Source: Clostridiales bacterium
Lineage (GTDB): Bacteria; Bacillota; Clostridia; Oscillospirales; CAG-272
Length of the DNA: 64,000 nucleotides
Direction of reading: 5' to 3'
Assembly: GCA_022793655.1 (NCBI GenBank)
Contig: JAAWDG010000003.1
Coordinates: 1-64,000 of the forward strand
Part shown: positions 9,247 to 19,049 of the stretch, piece by piece
Layout: each line of letters begins with the position of its first letter
Position numbering within the stretch: the stretch's first letter is position 1
Program-made: the position numbers and the translations under genes
The notes under the pieces: generated by a model
The model's input: only the letters and a program-made list of their open reading frames with translations
Databases searched by the model: none
What the model was told of the DNA's origin: nothing

Positions 9247-11189
9247 CAAAAGCAAAAGAATTTTTTACCCGCTATATACTCACACCGACCGCCCCTTCGT
9301 TTTTAACAAAACGGATTCAAAACAAGCCCCTTCGCATCATCATTACCACCATGGCCTATTTGGCGGCGCTTGTTTTTCCGGTCTGGTGTTATCTTGCCTC
9401 TGAGTATGTGCATTTTTCGACCATCGCCAGCGGCAAATTCGTATATTTTCTGCAAAACCGAACCTCGGTTGCCATCGGCATGATCATCATGCTTTACACC
9501 TTTTTCATCATATTGAACCTCCTTTTGAAAAAGGCCTGGGCAGCCAATTTGCTGCTCGGCGGAACTGTAGTGGTATTTGCCATTGTCAACCACTTCAAAT
9601 ACATATTAACCGGTGACTTCTTCTATCCGTGGGATATGGTGCAAGCCGGCAACGTGGGTGAGCTCACTGGATTTGTCAGCGCCGGCTTCCCCATCAAGTA
9701 TGTATTGGCCCTGCTCAGCATTCTTTTGCTGGCGCTTGTGCCGTTGCTTGGCAATGTTTCAGTCCCACTGAAAGCTTATGTGCGGGTACCAATTGCCCTA
9801 CTCATTGGCCTTTGCGTGTTTTTTCACGTCAATACGCCGGCCAAGGCCACTGCCTATTTAGATCAATATGGCATGGAGCAAATGAACGCCGCCCTGCAGT
9901 CCTCTAACTATGTGGACAACGGCTTTATCGGCGGCTTTACCCTCAATGTGCTCTTTCTCAATGTGGAGCAGCCCGAGGGGTACTCAGAAGCGGCGGTTAA
10001 TGATTATCTGGCGCCGTATGAATACAAAGATGCGGCCGACGACTTTTCCTCGCCTGACATCATTGTCATTCTTTCTGAAAGCTTTTGGGATCCCAAAAGC
10101 CTGCCGGGTTCCCGTTTCTATGATTTAGAGGGAAATGAAGCCAATCCGCTTGCTCATTTTGACGCCTTAGCGTCCAAAGAAGGCACCATCAGCGGGGTCA
10201 TGGCCAATACGGCTCTTGGCGGCGGCACGGTACGGCCTGAGTTTGAGGTACTGACCGGTCTTTCCACCGATTATCTGCCTTCTGGCAGCGTGCCTTATCA
10301 GTATCTGAATCAGCAAACACCCAGCTATGTTTCGGTCTATAAAGAGTTAGGCTATAAAACCTATAGCGTGCACCCGTATATTCCGGCCTTTTATGCCAGA
10401 CAAACGGGCTATCCCTATATCGGTATTGACAACCTAAGCTTTGAAGAAGACTTTTACGCCCGGCACGAACGGGACAACTGGCCCTTCTATATCAGCGGCG
10501 GCTATCTCTCTGATTATTCATTTGAGCAATATTTAGAAGCGGTGTTAAACGAAAATGAACAAAACACCCAATCCCCTGCCTTTCTCATGGGAATATCGAT
10601 GGAGGCCCATCAACCCTATGAAACTAAATACAAACCAGAAGATTTGACCATTATCGCCCAAAACGATTCATTGGATCCAGAAACGCTGGGCGCGTTCCGC
10701 AATTTCACCATGGCCATGAAAAATGCCGACAATGCGCTTGGCACACTGGCCGACTATATCGATAAGCGGGAAAAAGATACCGTCTTAGTTTACTTTGGCG
10801 ATCACCTGCCCACACTGGGCGTCAACTATGCTGCTTATTGCTCAAGCGGACTCATTCAAAGCACCGAAAGAAATTCGTTTGAAGAACGATATGCAACCCA
10901 AACCACGCCTTTCCTGATCTATGCAAACTTTGATTTAAAAGACAGCGTTTTGCTAAAAAAAGGCAAGGATAACCAAATTGCTTCGTATAATCTTTTAAAT
11001 GCGCTAAGCGAGTTGATCGGTTCACCGCGCACCCCCTATATGCAGCTGTTAACCGATTTAGGGCTTACTTCACCCATTTACAATGTGCGTATGCAAATTC
11101 CCATGACGGATGAGCTGCAGTATTTTGTAAACGGACAGCGCATGGTTACGTATGATCGAATTGTCGGCAAACATTACTCTGCTGATTGA
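9243..11189 (+). CDS. LTA synthase family protein (alkaline phosphatase-superfamily sulfatase-like), multi-TM N-terminus
   Basis: DIIVILSESFWDPKSLPG...GGGTVRPEFEVLTG...YFGDHLPTLG; 4 bp overlap with upstream CDS. Confidence 0.92.
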   Translation: MTKAKEFFTRYILTPTAPSFLTKRIQNKPLRIIITTMAYLAALVFPVWCYLASEYVHFSTIASGKFVYFLQNRTSVAIGMIIMLYTFFIILNLLLKKAWAANLLLGGTVVVFAIVNHFKYILTGDFFYPWDMVQAGNVGELTGFVSAGFPIKYVLALLSILLLALVPLLGNVSVPLKAYVRVPIALLIGLCVFFHVNTPAKATAYLDQYGMEQMNAALQSSNYVDNGFIGGFTLNVLFLNVEQPEGYSEAAVNDYLAPYEYKDAADDFSSPDIIVILSESFWDPKSLPGSRFYDLEGNEANPLAHFDALASKEGTISGVMANTALGGGTVRPEFEVLTGLSTDYLPSGSVPYQYLNQQTPSYVSVYKELGYKTYSVHPYIPAFYARQTGYPYIGIDNLSFEEDFYARHERDNWPFYISGGYLSDYSFEQYLEAVLNENEQNTQSPAFLMGISMEAHQPYETKYKPEDLTIIAQNDSLDPETLGAFRNFTMAMKNADNALGTLADYIDKREKDTVLVYFGDHLPTLGVNYAAYCSSGLIQSTERNSFEERYATQTTPFLIYANFDLKDSVLLKKGKDNQIASYNLLNALSELIGSPRTPYMQLLTDLGLTSPIYNVRMQIPMTDELQYFVNGQRMVTYDRIVGKHYSAD

Positions 11190-11230
11190 GCCGCTTTTGG
11201 CTGCTTTGCTGCAACGAAAAAAGCTAAAAA

Positions 11231-11262
11231 GGGCGGGCCTTAAAACGGCCCGCTCATTTTAT
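11231..11262 (+). terminator. Rho-independent terminator
   Basis: GGGCGGGCC-TTAAAAC-GGCCCGCTC-ATTTTATT. Confidence 0.7.
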
Positions 11263-11275
11263 TGATTATGAAGGA

Positions 11276-12646
11276 GTGTCCACTATGAACCTGCCCCCCT
11301 CATTTGTTACACGCATGCAGCGTCTTTTGCGAGAAGAGTACCCCGCTTATGAAAAGGCCCTGCAGGAGTCGCCGGTGAAAGGGCTCATCACCTCTGTCAA
11401 AATGTCGGCCGAAGCCTTCGCCGCGCAACAGCCCTTTGCGCTAAAAGAAATTCCCTATTGCACAAACGGTTTTTATTTCAATGCGCCAAATCCAGGCCGG
11501 CATCCGCTTCATCACGCCGGCGGCTTTTATGTGCAGGATCCATCGGCCATGGCCACGGTTTGCGCGCTTCCGGTTCAAAAAGGTTTGCGGGTATTAGACT
11601 GCTGCGCGGCCCCAGGCGGTAAATCCATTCAGTTAGCAACTAAAATCGGCCCTGACGGACTGCTTCTTTCCAATGAAATTGACCGGGGGCGTGCGCGCAT
11701 TTTAGCGGCCAATATTGAACGCATGGGCCTTACGAACACGATTGTGACAAGTCAGGACACCGCCGCACTAAAAGAGCAATATCCAGATTATTTTGATCTT
11801 GTGCTGGCCGATGCGCCCTGCTCGGGCGAAGGAATGTTCCGAAAATACGAAGAAGCGGTCAGCGATTGGAGCGAAGGAAAAATCGCCGGCTGCACTAACA
11901 TGCAACAAAACATTTTAGAAAATGCCAGTGCGTGCGTGATGCCGGGCGGTTATTTGCTCTATGCCACCTGCACCTTCTCGGTCGAAGAAAACGAGGCCAT
12001 GATTGAGGCATTCTTAGAAAATCACCCGCAGTTCACCCTATGCCCCGTCAATGAAGCGCTTTTGCCGTTCACGAAACCGGGCGTCACAGAAAAAACAATC
12101 TTAACCAGACGGTTTTATCCGCACCAAGCGCCAGGCGAAGGACAATTTATCGCGCTCATGCAAAAAAGTGCTGATAGCGACCGGCAAAAGCAACCGCCTG
12201 CTCGAAAAAGCACATTCTGTCAGCCCACAAAAGAAGAACAAGCCCTAATTCATCAATTTATCGCACAAAACACGACGCTTGACCTAACCCATCATCCCAT
12301 CATCACTGCGCCCGATGGGTTCCGAATCCTATCCAGCCCTGCGCCCGCCTCGTTACAAAGCATCGTGGCTTATGGCGTGAACATGGGTCATATACAAAAA
12401 GGTGTTTTTCACCCTCATCATCAATTTTTTAGCGCCTATGGACGTTTTTTTAAACAGCAAGTCAACCTTGCGGCCGACTCTTCCGAGGCAGCGCTTTTTT
12501 TAGCCGGCCATCCATTGCCGTTTGCAGGCCCAAACGGATGGTGCTGTATTCTTATAGATGGCTGTCCGCTCAGCGGCGGAAAACGGGTCGGCGGTCTTGT
12601 CAAAAACCACTATCCCAAAGGGCTAAGGCAATCTTTGCCATCATGA
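11276..12646 (+). CDS. RsmF/RsmB-type rRNA (cytosine-C5) methyltransferase
   Basis: VLDCCAAPGGKSIQLA...LADAPCSGEGMFRK...YATCTFSVEENE. Confidence 0.93.
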   Translation: MSTMNLPPSFVTRMQRLLREEYPAYEKALQESPVKGLITSVKMSAEAFAAQQPFALKEIPYCTNGFYFNAPNPGRHPLHHAGGFYVQDPSAMATVCALPVQKGLRVLDCCAAPGGKSIQLATKIGPDGLLLSNEIDRGRARILAANIERMGLTNTIVTSQDTAALKEQYPDYFDLVLADAPCSGEGMFRKYEEAVSDWSEGKIAGCTNMQQNILENASACVMPGGYLLYATCTFSVEENEAMIEAFLENHPQFTLCPVNEALLPFTKPGVTEKTILTRRFYPHQAPGEGQFIALMQKSADSDRQKQPPARKSTFCQPTKEEQALIHQFIAQNTTLDLTHHPIITAPDGFRILSSPAPASLQSIVAYGVNMGHIQKGVFHPHHQFFSAYGRFFKQQVNLAADSSEAALFLAGHPLPFAGPNGWCCILIDGCPLSGGKRVGGLVKNHYPKGLRQSLPS

Positions 12647-12750
12647 TTGACGCCGCCTTTTTCCCACTAAAATATGATGATAAGAAAAACGGCCGCTTTG
12701 GGTTTCGCCATTCTATTCGCCAAACCATAACGGCTTTTTTGCAAAATATT

Positions 12751-12784
12751 TACCCGGGTTCAATTTCCGGGTATTTATTTTTTT
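12751..12784 (+). terminator. Rho-independent terminator
   Basis: TACCCGG-GTTCAATTT-CCGGGTA-TTTATTTTTTT. Confidence 0.75.
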
Positions 12785-12793
12785 ACGAATATA

Positions 12794-12802
12794 TGATATA
12801 CT
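12794..12802 (+). promoter_or_regulatory. Putative extended -10 promoter for hpf
   Basis: TGATATACT immediately downstream of the terminator and about 50 bp before hpf. Confidence 0.5.
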
Positions 12803-12855
12803 AACCATACAAGGATAGCAGTGTCTGTTATCCAAAATCACTGTAAAGGAGCAGC

Positions 12856-13395
12856 ATGATGAAAACGACCATCAACGCACGCGGCGTTATTATTGATGAC
12901 GCCTTGAGAGCCGCCACAGAGAAAAAACTAAGCAAATTAGAAAAGTTTTTCGGTAAGGACACCGCATCGGCCACTGTCACATTCCGCGAAATAAAAATGG
13001 TACAGACGGTTGAGGTAACCATTTCTCTATATGGCACGATCTTCCGTGCAGAAGAAGAGGATTCATCGTTCCGCAATGCGCTGGACCGCGCAGTTGAAAC
13101 TATCGAGCGGCAAATTCGCAAAAACAAGACCCGCTTGGAAAAGAGATGGAGAAGCGAAGGGCTTGCCATGGTATTTAAACCCGACGACGATGAATATGAA
13201 TACGATGAAGAAGTCGATTTCAATATACGCACCAAGACCTTTGACAGCAAACCGATGTCTGCCGAAGAAGCCATTCTACAAATGAATTTGTTAGGCCACA
13301 CCTTCTTTGTTTTCCGCGATGATACGACAGAACAAACCTGCGTTGTATATAAACGGCACGACAATTCCTATGGCCTGCTTACGCCTGAATCGTAA
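12856..13395 (+). CDS. hpf: Ribosome hibernation promoting factor (long form)
   Basis: KTTINARGVIIDDALRAATEKKLSKLEKFFG...; C-terminal S30AE_C-like domain (FDSKPMSAEEAILQMNLLGHTFFVFRD). Confidence 0.95.
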   Translation: MMKTTINARGVIIDDALRAATEKKLSKLEKFFGKDTASATVTFREIKMVQTVEVTISLYGTIFRAEEEDSSFRNALDRAVETIERQIRKNKTRLEKRWRSEGLAMVFKPDDDEYEYDEEVDFNIRTKTFDSKPMSAEEAILQMNLLGHTFFVFRDDTTEQTCVVYKRHDNSYGLLTPES

Positions 13396-13500
13396 GAACT
13401 TGGCATCACACATTGATACCAGCTATAAAATAAAACCATATTTGTTGGGGAGTGCCGCATCGCAGCACTCCCCACATCCATAAAAGAAAGCGAACCGACG

Positions 13501-14148
13501 ATGAAATATGAATGCGCCCTCTTTGATTTAGACGGCACCTTGCTTGACACGTTAACCGATTTAAAAAACAGTGTAAACACGGCCCTTGCCAAGTTCGGGT
13601 TCCCTCCACGCACCCAAAACGAAATCCGTTGTTTTGTAGGACATGGCGTAAAAAAATTGATTGAACGCAGCTTGCCGTCCAATTGCAGCACCGAACAGTG
13701 CGAACAGGTTTTTCAGTTTTTTATGCAGCACTATGAGCATCACCTCGCCGATCACACGAGCGTGTATGACGGCATTGTGCCCATGCTCCACCGTCTTCAA
13801 CATGAGCATATAAAAATCGGGATTGTGTCGAATAAGGCCGACAGCGCCGTGCAGGTACTATGTCGGCAATATTTTGACGGACTATACGCGCTGGCGGCCG
13901 GCGCCAAAGAAAATATCCGCAAAAAACCTTATCCCGATGCCGTTAATCAGATGATGCAGCGCCTGTTGGTCACGAGGGATAAGACCGTGTATATTGGCGA
14001 TTCTGAGGTAGATATCGAAACCGCAAAAAACGCAGGCATTCACTGCATTTCGGTCGCTTGGGGATTCCGCAGCTGGGCAGAACTGTCCAACGCCCGCGCC
14101 AAAACCATTGTCACTTCGCCGGAAGAATTAACTAATCTGATTCTATAA
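13501..14148 (+). CDS. HAD-family hydrolase, phosphoglycolate phosphatase-like
   Basis: FDLDGTLLDTLTDL...VSNKAD...YIGDSEVDIETAKNAG. Confidence 0.93.
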   Translation: MKYECALFDLDGTLLDTLTDLKNSVNTALAKFGFPPRTQNEIRCFVGHGVKKLIERSLPSNCSTEQCEQVFQFFMQHYEHHLADHTSVYDGIVPMLHRLQHEHIKIGIVSNKADSAVQVLCRQYFDGLYALAAGAKENIRKKPYPDAVNQMMQRLLVTRDKTVYIGDSEVDIETAKNAGIHCISVAWGFRSWAELSNARAKTIVTSPEELTNLIL

Positions 14149-14226
14149 AATTTCTAAAATCAAAATGAACTAATCTGGTTCTTCTGCAAAATGCAGCTTA
14201 CCCCTAAATCATATGACAGAAGCAAA

Positions 14227-14256
14227 AAAACAAGCCGTTTAAACGGCTTGTTTTTT
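14227..14256 (+). terminator. Bidirectional terminator-like hairpin between convergent genes
   Basis: AAAAACAAGCCGTTTAAACGGCTTGTTTTTT. Confidence 0.75.
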
Positions 14257-14289
14257 ATGCTACAAAGGTTATAGAAAGTTTATGTAAAT

Positions 14290-14560
14290 TGGCCGAAAAT
14301 TTGTCTTGTTACCCGTTAGGGATAACCAAGCAAATTTCAGTTCCCTCGAAATTTAACGATGCTAGTTGTTCCGGCAGGTGTGCATGCGTACCGGCACGAC
14401 CAGTTAAATTTTCCAAGACACCTGATAAGGTTTCTTGTCTATACTATCAAGTTTTAGCTATCTCGAAATTTGACGATTTCGGCCCTGCCGAAATTTCGCT
14501 TGGTTAAGCGAAAAGGCAAATTTCCCAAGACACCTGTAAGGTGTCTTGCCTATACTATGA
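14290..14560 (-). repeat. Structured intergenic repeat family, locus R1 (2 units, minus orientation)
   Basis: On minus strand: ATAGTATAGG-CAAGACACCT-TAC-AGGTGTCTTG-GGAAATTTGCC...CGCTTAACCAAGCG...TTTCGGCAGGGCCGAAA...TCAAATTTC-GAGATAGCTAAAACTT, then a second unit about 111 bp on. Confidence 0.85.
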
Positions 14561-17474
14561 TTTTTGTGATAATTGCGAGCGCCGCAATCCAAAACAACTG
14601 ATAAAGCCCTGTATAGATCGAGGCAACGGCGCCGCCGCCATTAAAGATCAAAAGCAGCAAAGAAACAATGCCTCCGACACCCATGGCCGCCATTTTCACA
14701 AAAACGCCTGTTTTAATCGCCCTGTGCACTCGCTCACAACTCATAAAGGCACGCAACATATCTTTTACCGAACGCTTAGATACAATGCCGCTGTCCAAAT
14801 GTTCTTTTGCCAAATTCACTTCTTGATCAGAACGATGCTTAATCACTTTCACTGGATACTGATCATAGCGCAGCAGCAAATTCAACATGCGATCGTCAAT
14901 GTTAGGGTCAAAGGTGCGAACGCTGATGCAAACACCCGCTGTATACAAATTACGCAAAATATCTTCAAATTCGCGGTCAATGGTATACTCAACATAAAAT
15001 TTGGCGGCAATTTCATCTTCAATGGCCATAAACATAATACAAATGCCACCGTTGCCTTCAATCACCTCATCCTCATCGTCAAAGCCAGGCACATAGCCCT
15101 TGCGCACAAGGTAATCGGTTTTTCCAATATAAATATGACTGCCTGCTACCATCGCCTCAATGCCGTCATCTTCTATCGTACCAAAGAAAACTTCATCGGT
15201 TGTGCCAAGCTCCAAAGTTGCCATATTAAACACTTGGGATAGGGGCCCACCGTATTTTCTAAAAATATTGGCCGCATTAAAGACCACACGATCAATCCGA
15301 TGGCTGCCGTACACTTTAATGCTTTTGACTTTGACACCTTTGGTGGGAAAAATATCCTTGTCTTCAAAAGTGAGAACCGACGTGTCTAACGATTCCTCGA
15401 CCACCTTTTCACCAATAATGGCGCTCTCGTTCGCAAAAGCCTGTTTACTTGCCTTATACAGTGGATAGCTGTATGTAATAAACATAGAAATCGGCGCACA
15501 CATAGCAAGCGTAAAATAGCCCATGCTCACACCGCTCGCAAAAGAGGCCGTTCGAGCAAAGCCAATGATACAAAACAGAAGCGAGAGAATCGCCATGATC
15601 GGCACGATAAACAAAAGAATGGATTTATAAGATGGATACTGTCTCATTTTGTCAAAAAATCCATCGATAAACGCGCCTCTCTTCAGCTTATACATGGTGT
15701 CGCCAAGCCGCTCTTCACCAAGATTCTCTGTCGGTTGATCAGCCTGTTCCTCTTCCAGATCTGCACCACCGTCAAATGTTTCTTGCGGCTTACTCTCCAC
15801 AAAAGAATGAAAAGCACCGCGTTCTTCTGCCTTCTCTTCTTCGGATAATCCGCAAAGCGCATATTTCATTTTTTTGGAGGCCACTATATTAAATGAGTAC
15901 ATCTCTCTTTTAAGATTCATAAACTCATAAACCAGGCTAAACAAAACACATAACGCAACCGGGAAATTATAAGTTGTGTAACTAACACGACAGAATATCG
16001 CAATCAAAACCTGGTACAACAGCGAAATTAAAGCAATCAGCGCCATGCCCGATTCAGGAATGAGCTGTCCCCTCAACAGGGCTGCTCCCCCCTTTTTCAG
16101 TTGGTCAAATACAAGCGCATAGGCAAAGACAGTCAGCTGCAGCCCCACCATCACGTTAACAATGGGATAATACTGAGCGCTGATCCCCTTGGGCAATCCC
16201 CCGCCAAGTACCGTAATGTTTTCAAAGAAAAACAAGAGTACTGTCAGTAAAAGAGCCGTAGCTAACTTCAAAAGCAGTTTACGATACTGCCCTTTATATC
16301 GACGAAAAATAGATTTTGTTTGTGAATGATCGGTAAACTCAATGGCTGGTTTTGTCTCTTCATTGACTATCTTAAAAAGATCCGTCGAGGTCATCGTCTT
16401 GGCGTCTTCTTCGGCCTGTCTGCTCACTTGTTGCGTGGCTTCCTCTCCAATTACGTCCTTTAGCTTGTCCTCCATACCAAAGGCCAGCATCAAGTTTACA
16501 TCCACCGCATCAAACTCCGCAGCGGTCTGTTGATTGTCGGATTCTTGGTTGAGTGAAGATTCTTCTTTGTCTGTTTCAAGGGCTACAGACTCAGCGGGCC
16601 GCGCCTCCTCTGCTTCGATTGGCTCTGCTTGGGCCACTGCTTCTGTTACCGGTTCATCAATGATTTCAGCCTCCGATTCGGCGGCTGTTGCAGCAGCAGA
16701 TATTGTATCGGCCGAAGCCGTCTTGGCCGCCCGTTTGGTCAACGAAGCGATGAAATTAAACACATTTTTCTTGGCGCTTTCGTTCGGCTGTATATAATCT
16801 TCTGAAGATTCTTCTATCACCGCCGATGTTTCTTCCTCTATGGGGTCTTCGGCAAACAATGCCTCTTCTGCTTCATCGTCCACCCCGACTGCCTCTATAT
16901 CAATCGTATTATAATACTCCGCCGCATCGCCATAGACAGCCTCTACCTCATCGGTGAGGGTCATCTCTTCTTCATCCAATAAAGCGTCTGATTCGCTGAC
17001 AGTCTCTTCTCTCTCAAAGGCTGCCTGCGCTTCTTCCTTGGCTTCATCGGCAATTGCCTGCATATCCGGCATGGCGCCAAACTGCTCCATTTGCGCAATT
17101 TCATCCTCGTTTAGCATGGCGCCCATGACCTCTTGCATATCACTGCCAGATGCGGCATGAAAGGACAATTCCGTCTCTGTTTTTAATGGAAATGCCGGTG
17201 CCTCTATCTCTGTTTCCTGTCGAGTCGCAGGGGCAGGCGGCTCGACCGCTCTAAAAGAAATCGGTCTTTCGATTGTATAATGATATCGCATGGCAGGCTG
17301 AGTCGTCTGCTGTGGCGCAGCGATCGGCTCCGTTTCGCCGCTACGTACAAGCGCTTCATCGATAGGATCTGTCTCCATCGATTCTGGCTGTGCGCCCCGT
17401 TCATCCCCCGAGATGCTTTCCTTTAATTTTTTGAGCAATTCCTGAGGGGACATTTCGTTATTTTTATTTTTCAT
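14550..17474 (-). CDS. Large membrane protein resembling a degenerate P-type ATPase, with long acidic low-complexity N-terminus
   Basis: 974 aa; TM pairs; order CAPISMFITYSYPLYKASKQAF...TSVLTFEDKDIFPTKGVKV...VAGSHIYIGKTDYL...VRTFDPNIDDRML...C-terminal TM pair parallels CPC/DKTGT/N-domain/TGDN order with altered motifs. Confidence 0.7.
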   Translation of the reverse strand: MKNKNNEMSPQELLKKLKESISGDERGAQPESMETDPIDEALVRSGETEPIAAPQQTTQPAMRYHYTIERPISFRAVEPPAPATRQETEIEAPAFPLKTETELSFHAASGSDMQEVMGAMLNEDEIAQMEQFGAMPDMQAIADEAKEEAQAAFEREETVSESDALLDEEEMTLTDEVEAVYGDAAEYYNTIDIEAVGVDDEAEEALFAEDPIEEETSAVIEESSEDYIQPNESAKKNVFNFIASLTKRAAKTASADTISAAATAAESEAEIIDEPVTEAVAQAEPIEAEEARPAESVALETDKEESSLNQESDNQQTAAEFDAVDVNLMLAFGMEDKLKDVIGEEATQQVSRQAEEDAKTMTSTDLFKIVNEETKPAIEFTDHSQTKSIFRRYKGQYRKLLLKLATALLLTVLLFFFENITVLGGGLPKGISAQYYPIVNVMVGLQLTVFAYALVFDQLKKGGAALLRGQLIPESGMALIALISLLYQVLIAIFCRVSYTTYNFPVALCVLFSLVYEFMNLKREMYSFNIVASKKMKYALCGLSEEEKAEERGAFHSFVESKPQETFDGGADLEEEQADQPTENLGEERLGDTMYKLKRGAFIDGFFDKMRQYPSYKSILLFIVPIMAILSLLFCIIGFARTASFASGVSMGYFTLAMCAPISMFITYSYPLYKASKQAFANESAIIGEKVVEESLDTSVLTFEDKDIFPTKGVKVKSIKVYGSHRIDRVVFNAANIFRKYGGPLSQVFNMATLELGTTDEVFFGTIEDDGIEAMVAGSHIYIGKTDYLVRKGYVPGFDDEDEVIEGNGGICIMFMAIEDEIAAKFYVEYTIDREFEDILRNLYTAGVCISVRTFDPNIDDRMLNLLLRYDQYPVKVIKHRSDQEVNLAKEHLDSGIVSKRSVKDMLRAFMSCERVHRAIKTGVFVKMAAMGVGGIVSLLLLIFNGGGAVASIYTGLYQLFWIAALAIITKIIV

Positions 17475-17488
17475 AAGATCTGCTCCGT

Positions 17489-18262
17489 TCAGTGATTTCT
17501 TTGTCTAGCCGCCTCACACAAGATGACCGCAGCCGCCGTTGACACATTAAAAGAATTGACTTTGCCATACATCGGTATCGAAAGCAAAAAGTCACATTTT
17601 TCTTTAATTTTTTGTGAGAGGCCGGCCCCCTCACTGCCAAGCACAAATGCGCTGGCACCGGTAAGATCCGTCTGGTAAAGAGACGTACCGTCCGCCTCGG
17701 CACCATAAACCCAAACGCCATTTTCTTTCAACTGATCAATCGCCGCCGAAAGGTTCGTTACTTTCGCAATCGCCATATGAGAAACAGCGCCCGCCGAGCT
17801 CCGGCTGACAACCGGTGTGATGCCTACACAATGGCGCTTTGAAATAATAATTCCATGCACACCGGCGCCTTCAGCACACCGAATCATAGCCCCTAAGTTA
17901 TGCGGATCATTAATTTTGTCTGCAATTAGCAGGAACGGGGCTTCGTTTCTTTTGGCGGCGATAGCCAAAATATCTGCAATCGAAACATATTGAACCCCAG
18001 CGCTTAAGGCAACAACACCCTGATGAATCACGCCGGCCGATAAAGAATCTAACTTTCCCTTATCGGCGCGAAAAAAAGGAACGCCGTTCTCTTTAGCTAA
18101 TTGTATAATCTGCTGATAAGCCGCATCGCGCGCTTTATCGGCAATAAATATTTTATCGACACTGCGCCCGCTTTTCAACAATTCCGTAACGGCGTTAATA
18201 CCCGCCACTACGTTTTCAGCTGGCTCAAAAGACCGATTTTCATTCATTGAATACTGTTTCAT
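17489..18262 (-). CDS. rlmB: 23S rRNA (guanosine-2'-O-)-methyltransferase RlmB (SpoU/TrmH family)
   Basis: VAGINAVTELLKSGRSVDKIFI...LIADKINDPHNLGAMIRCAEGAGVHGIII...FVLGSEGAGLS...IPMYGKVNSFNVSTAAAVILCE. Confidence 0.95.
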   Translation of the reverse strand: MKQYSMNENRSFEPAENVVAGINAVTELLKSGRSVDKIFIADKARDAAYQQIIQLAKENGVPFFRADKGKLDSLSAGVIHQGVVALSAGVQYVSIADILAIAAKRNEAPFLLIADKINDPHNLGAMIRCAEGAGVHGIIISKRHCVGITPVVSRSSAGAVSHMAIAKVTNLSAAIDQLKENGVWVYGAEADGTSLYQTDLTGASAFVLGSEGAGLSQKIKEKCDFLLSIPMYGKVNSFNVSTAAAVILCEAARQRNH

Positions 18263-18371
18263 TGACTCTCTAACTTTAATTTATTCGATTATATATAGAT
18301 CACAAAAATTAAATATGTATCTTATCAATCATCTATTCGACATATGACAAACACATCAAATGATTTCCTTT

Positions 18372-18780
18372 GATTGTATGATAACCTTTCCGGCATTCAA
18401 TCATTTGACCATTCCAGCTTCGCCCAACTCTGCCCGACTTCGCCGTCATTTCGCTTGGACAAGCAATAAAATAAACTTTTTAAAATCAAGCCAACAGCTT
18501 GCTTTAATTCGATCATAAAATTTCAGCTACCATAAAGATTGGCGGATGATGCTGATTCTATCGACAGATCGTGCACCTGTGCGGGCGTTAGTACGGCCCG
18601 TTAACCATTCCCAAGAAACTCAAAGTTTTCTTGTATAACCCGGAAGTTTTCTTCTATTATAACATAAAATTTTCAGCTCTCTTAAAGTTTATCGTTTTCA
18701 GCTTCGCTGAAATGCAGCCTTGTAGGCTGCAAGGTAAACTTTCTAAGAACAAACCATATGGTTTGTTCTTATTATAACAC
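18372..18780 (-). repeat. Structured intergenic repeat family, locus R2 (1 intact and about 2 degraded units, minus orientation)
   Basis: On minus strand: GTTATAATAAGAACAAACC-ATAT-GGTTTGTTCTTAG-AAAGTTTACCTTG-CAGCCTACAAGGCTG-CATTTCAGCGAAGCTGAAAACG-ATAAACTTT-AAGAGAGCTGAAAATTTTATGTTATAATAG. Confidence 0.85.
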
Positions 18781-19049
18781 ACATACAATTTTTTGTACAC
18801 AGAGAGAGAAAAATTTATCAGCCAATCATTTTAAAAATAATTCGTATTAAGATGCCAAAAACAGCCCTTTCCATATGATATAAAAAAGGGGATCGCTTGC
18901 GGCAATCCACCCTTTTGACGAAAACTTTATTGACCATGTCTCTCAAACTGTTTTTATCCCCTTTTTCAAAAGCTATGCCAAGAAAAAACACGCTAAACAA
19001 AGAGAACCCTAAACAAGTAATTATGAATACGGCCTAAACAAATAAAAAA

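Noticed and set aside
12647-12855. raiA-type structured ncRNA upstream of hpf
   Set aside because: The gap is explained by a terminator and a promoter close to hpf, leaving only a leader of about 50 nt.
14541-15242. 233-aa plus-strand ORF
   Set aside because: Antisense shadow of the strong 974-aa minus-strand CDS; composition is not protein-like for this genome.
18818-19000. 60-aa minus-strand ORF
   Set aside because: TTG start, no clear SD and no recognisable family; could be a remnant but unsupported.
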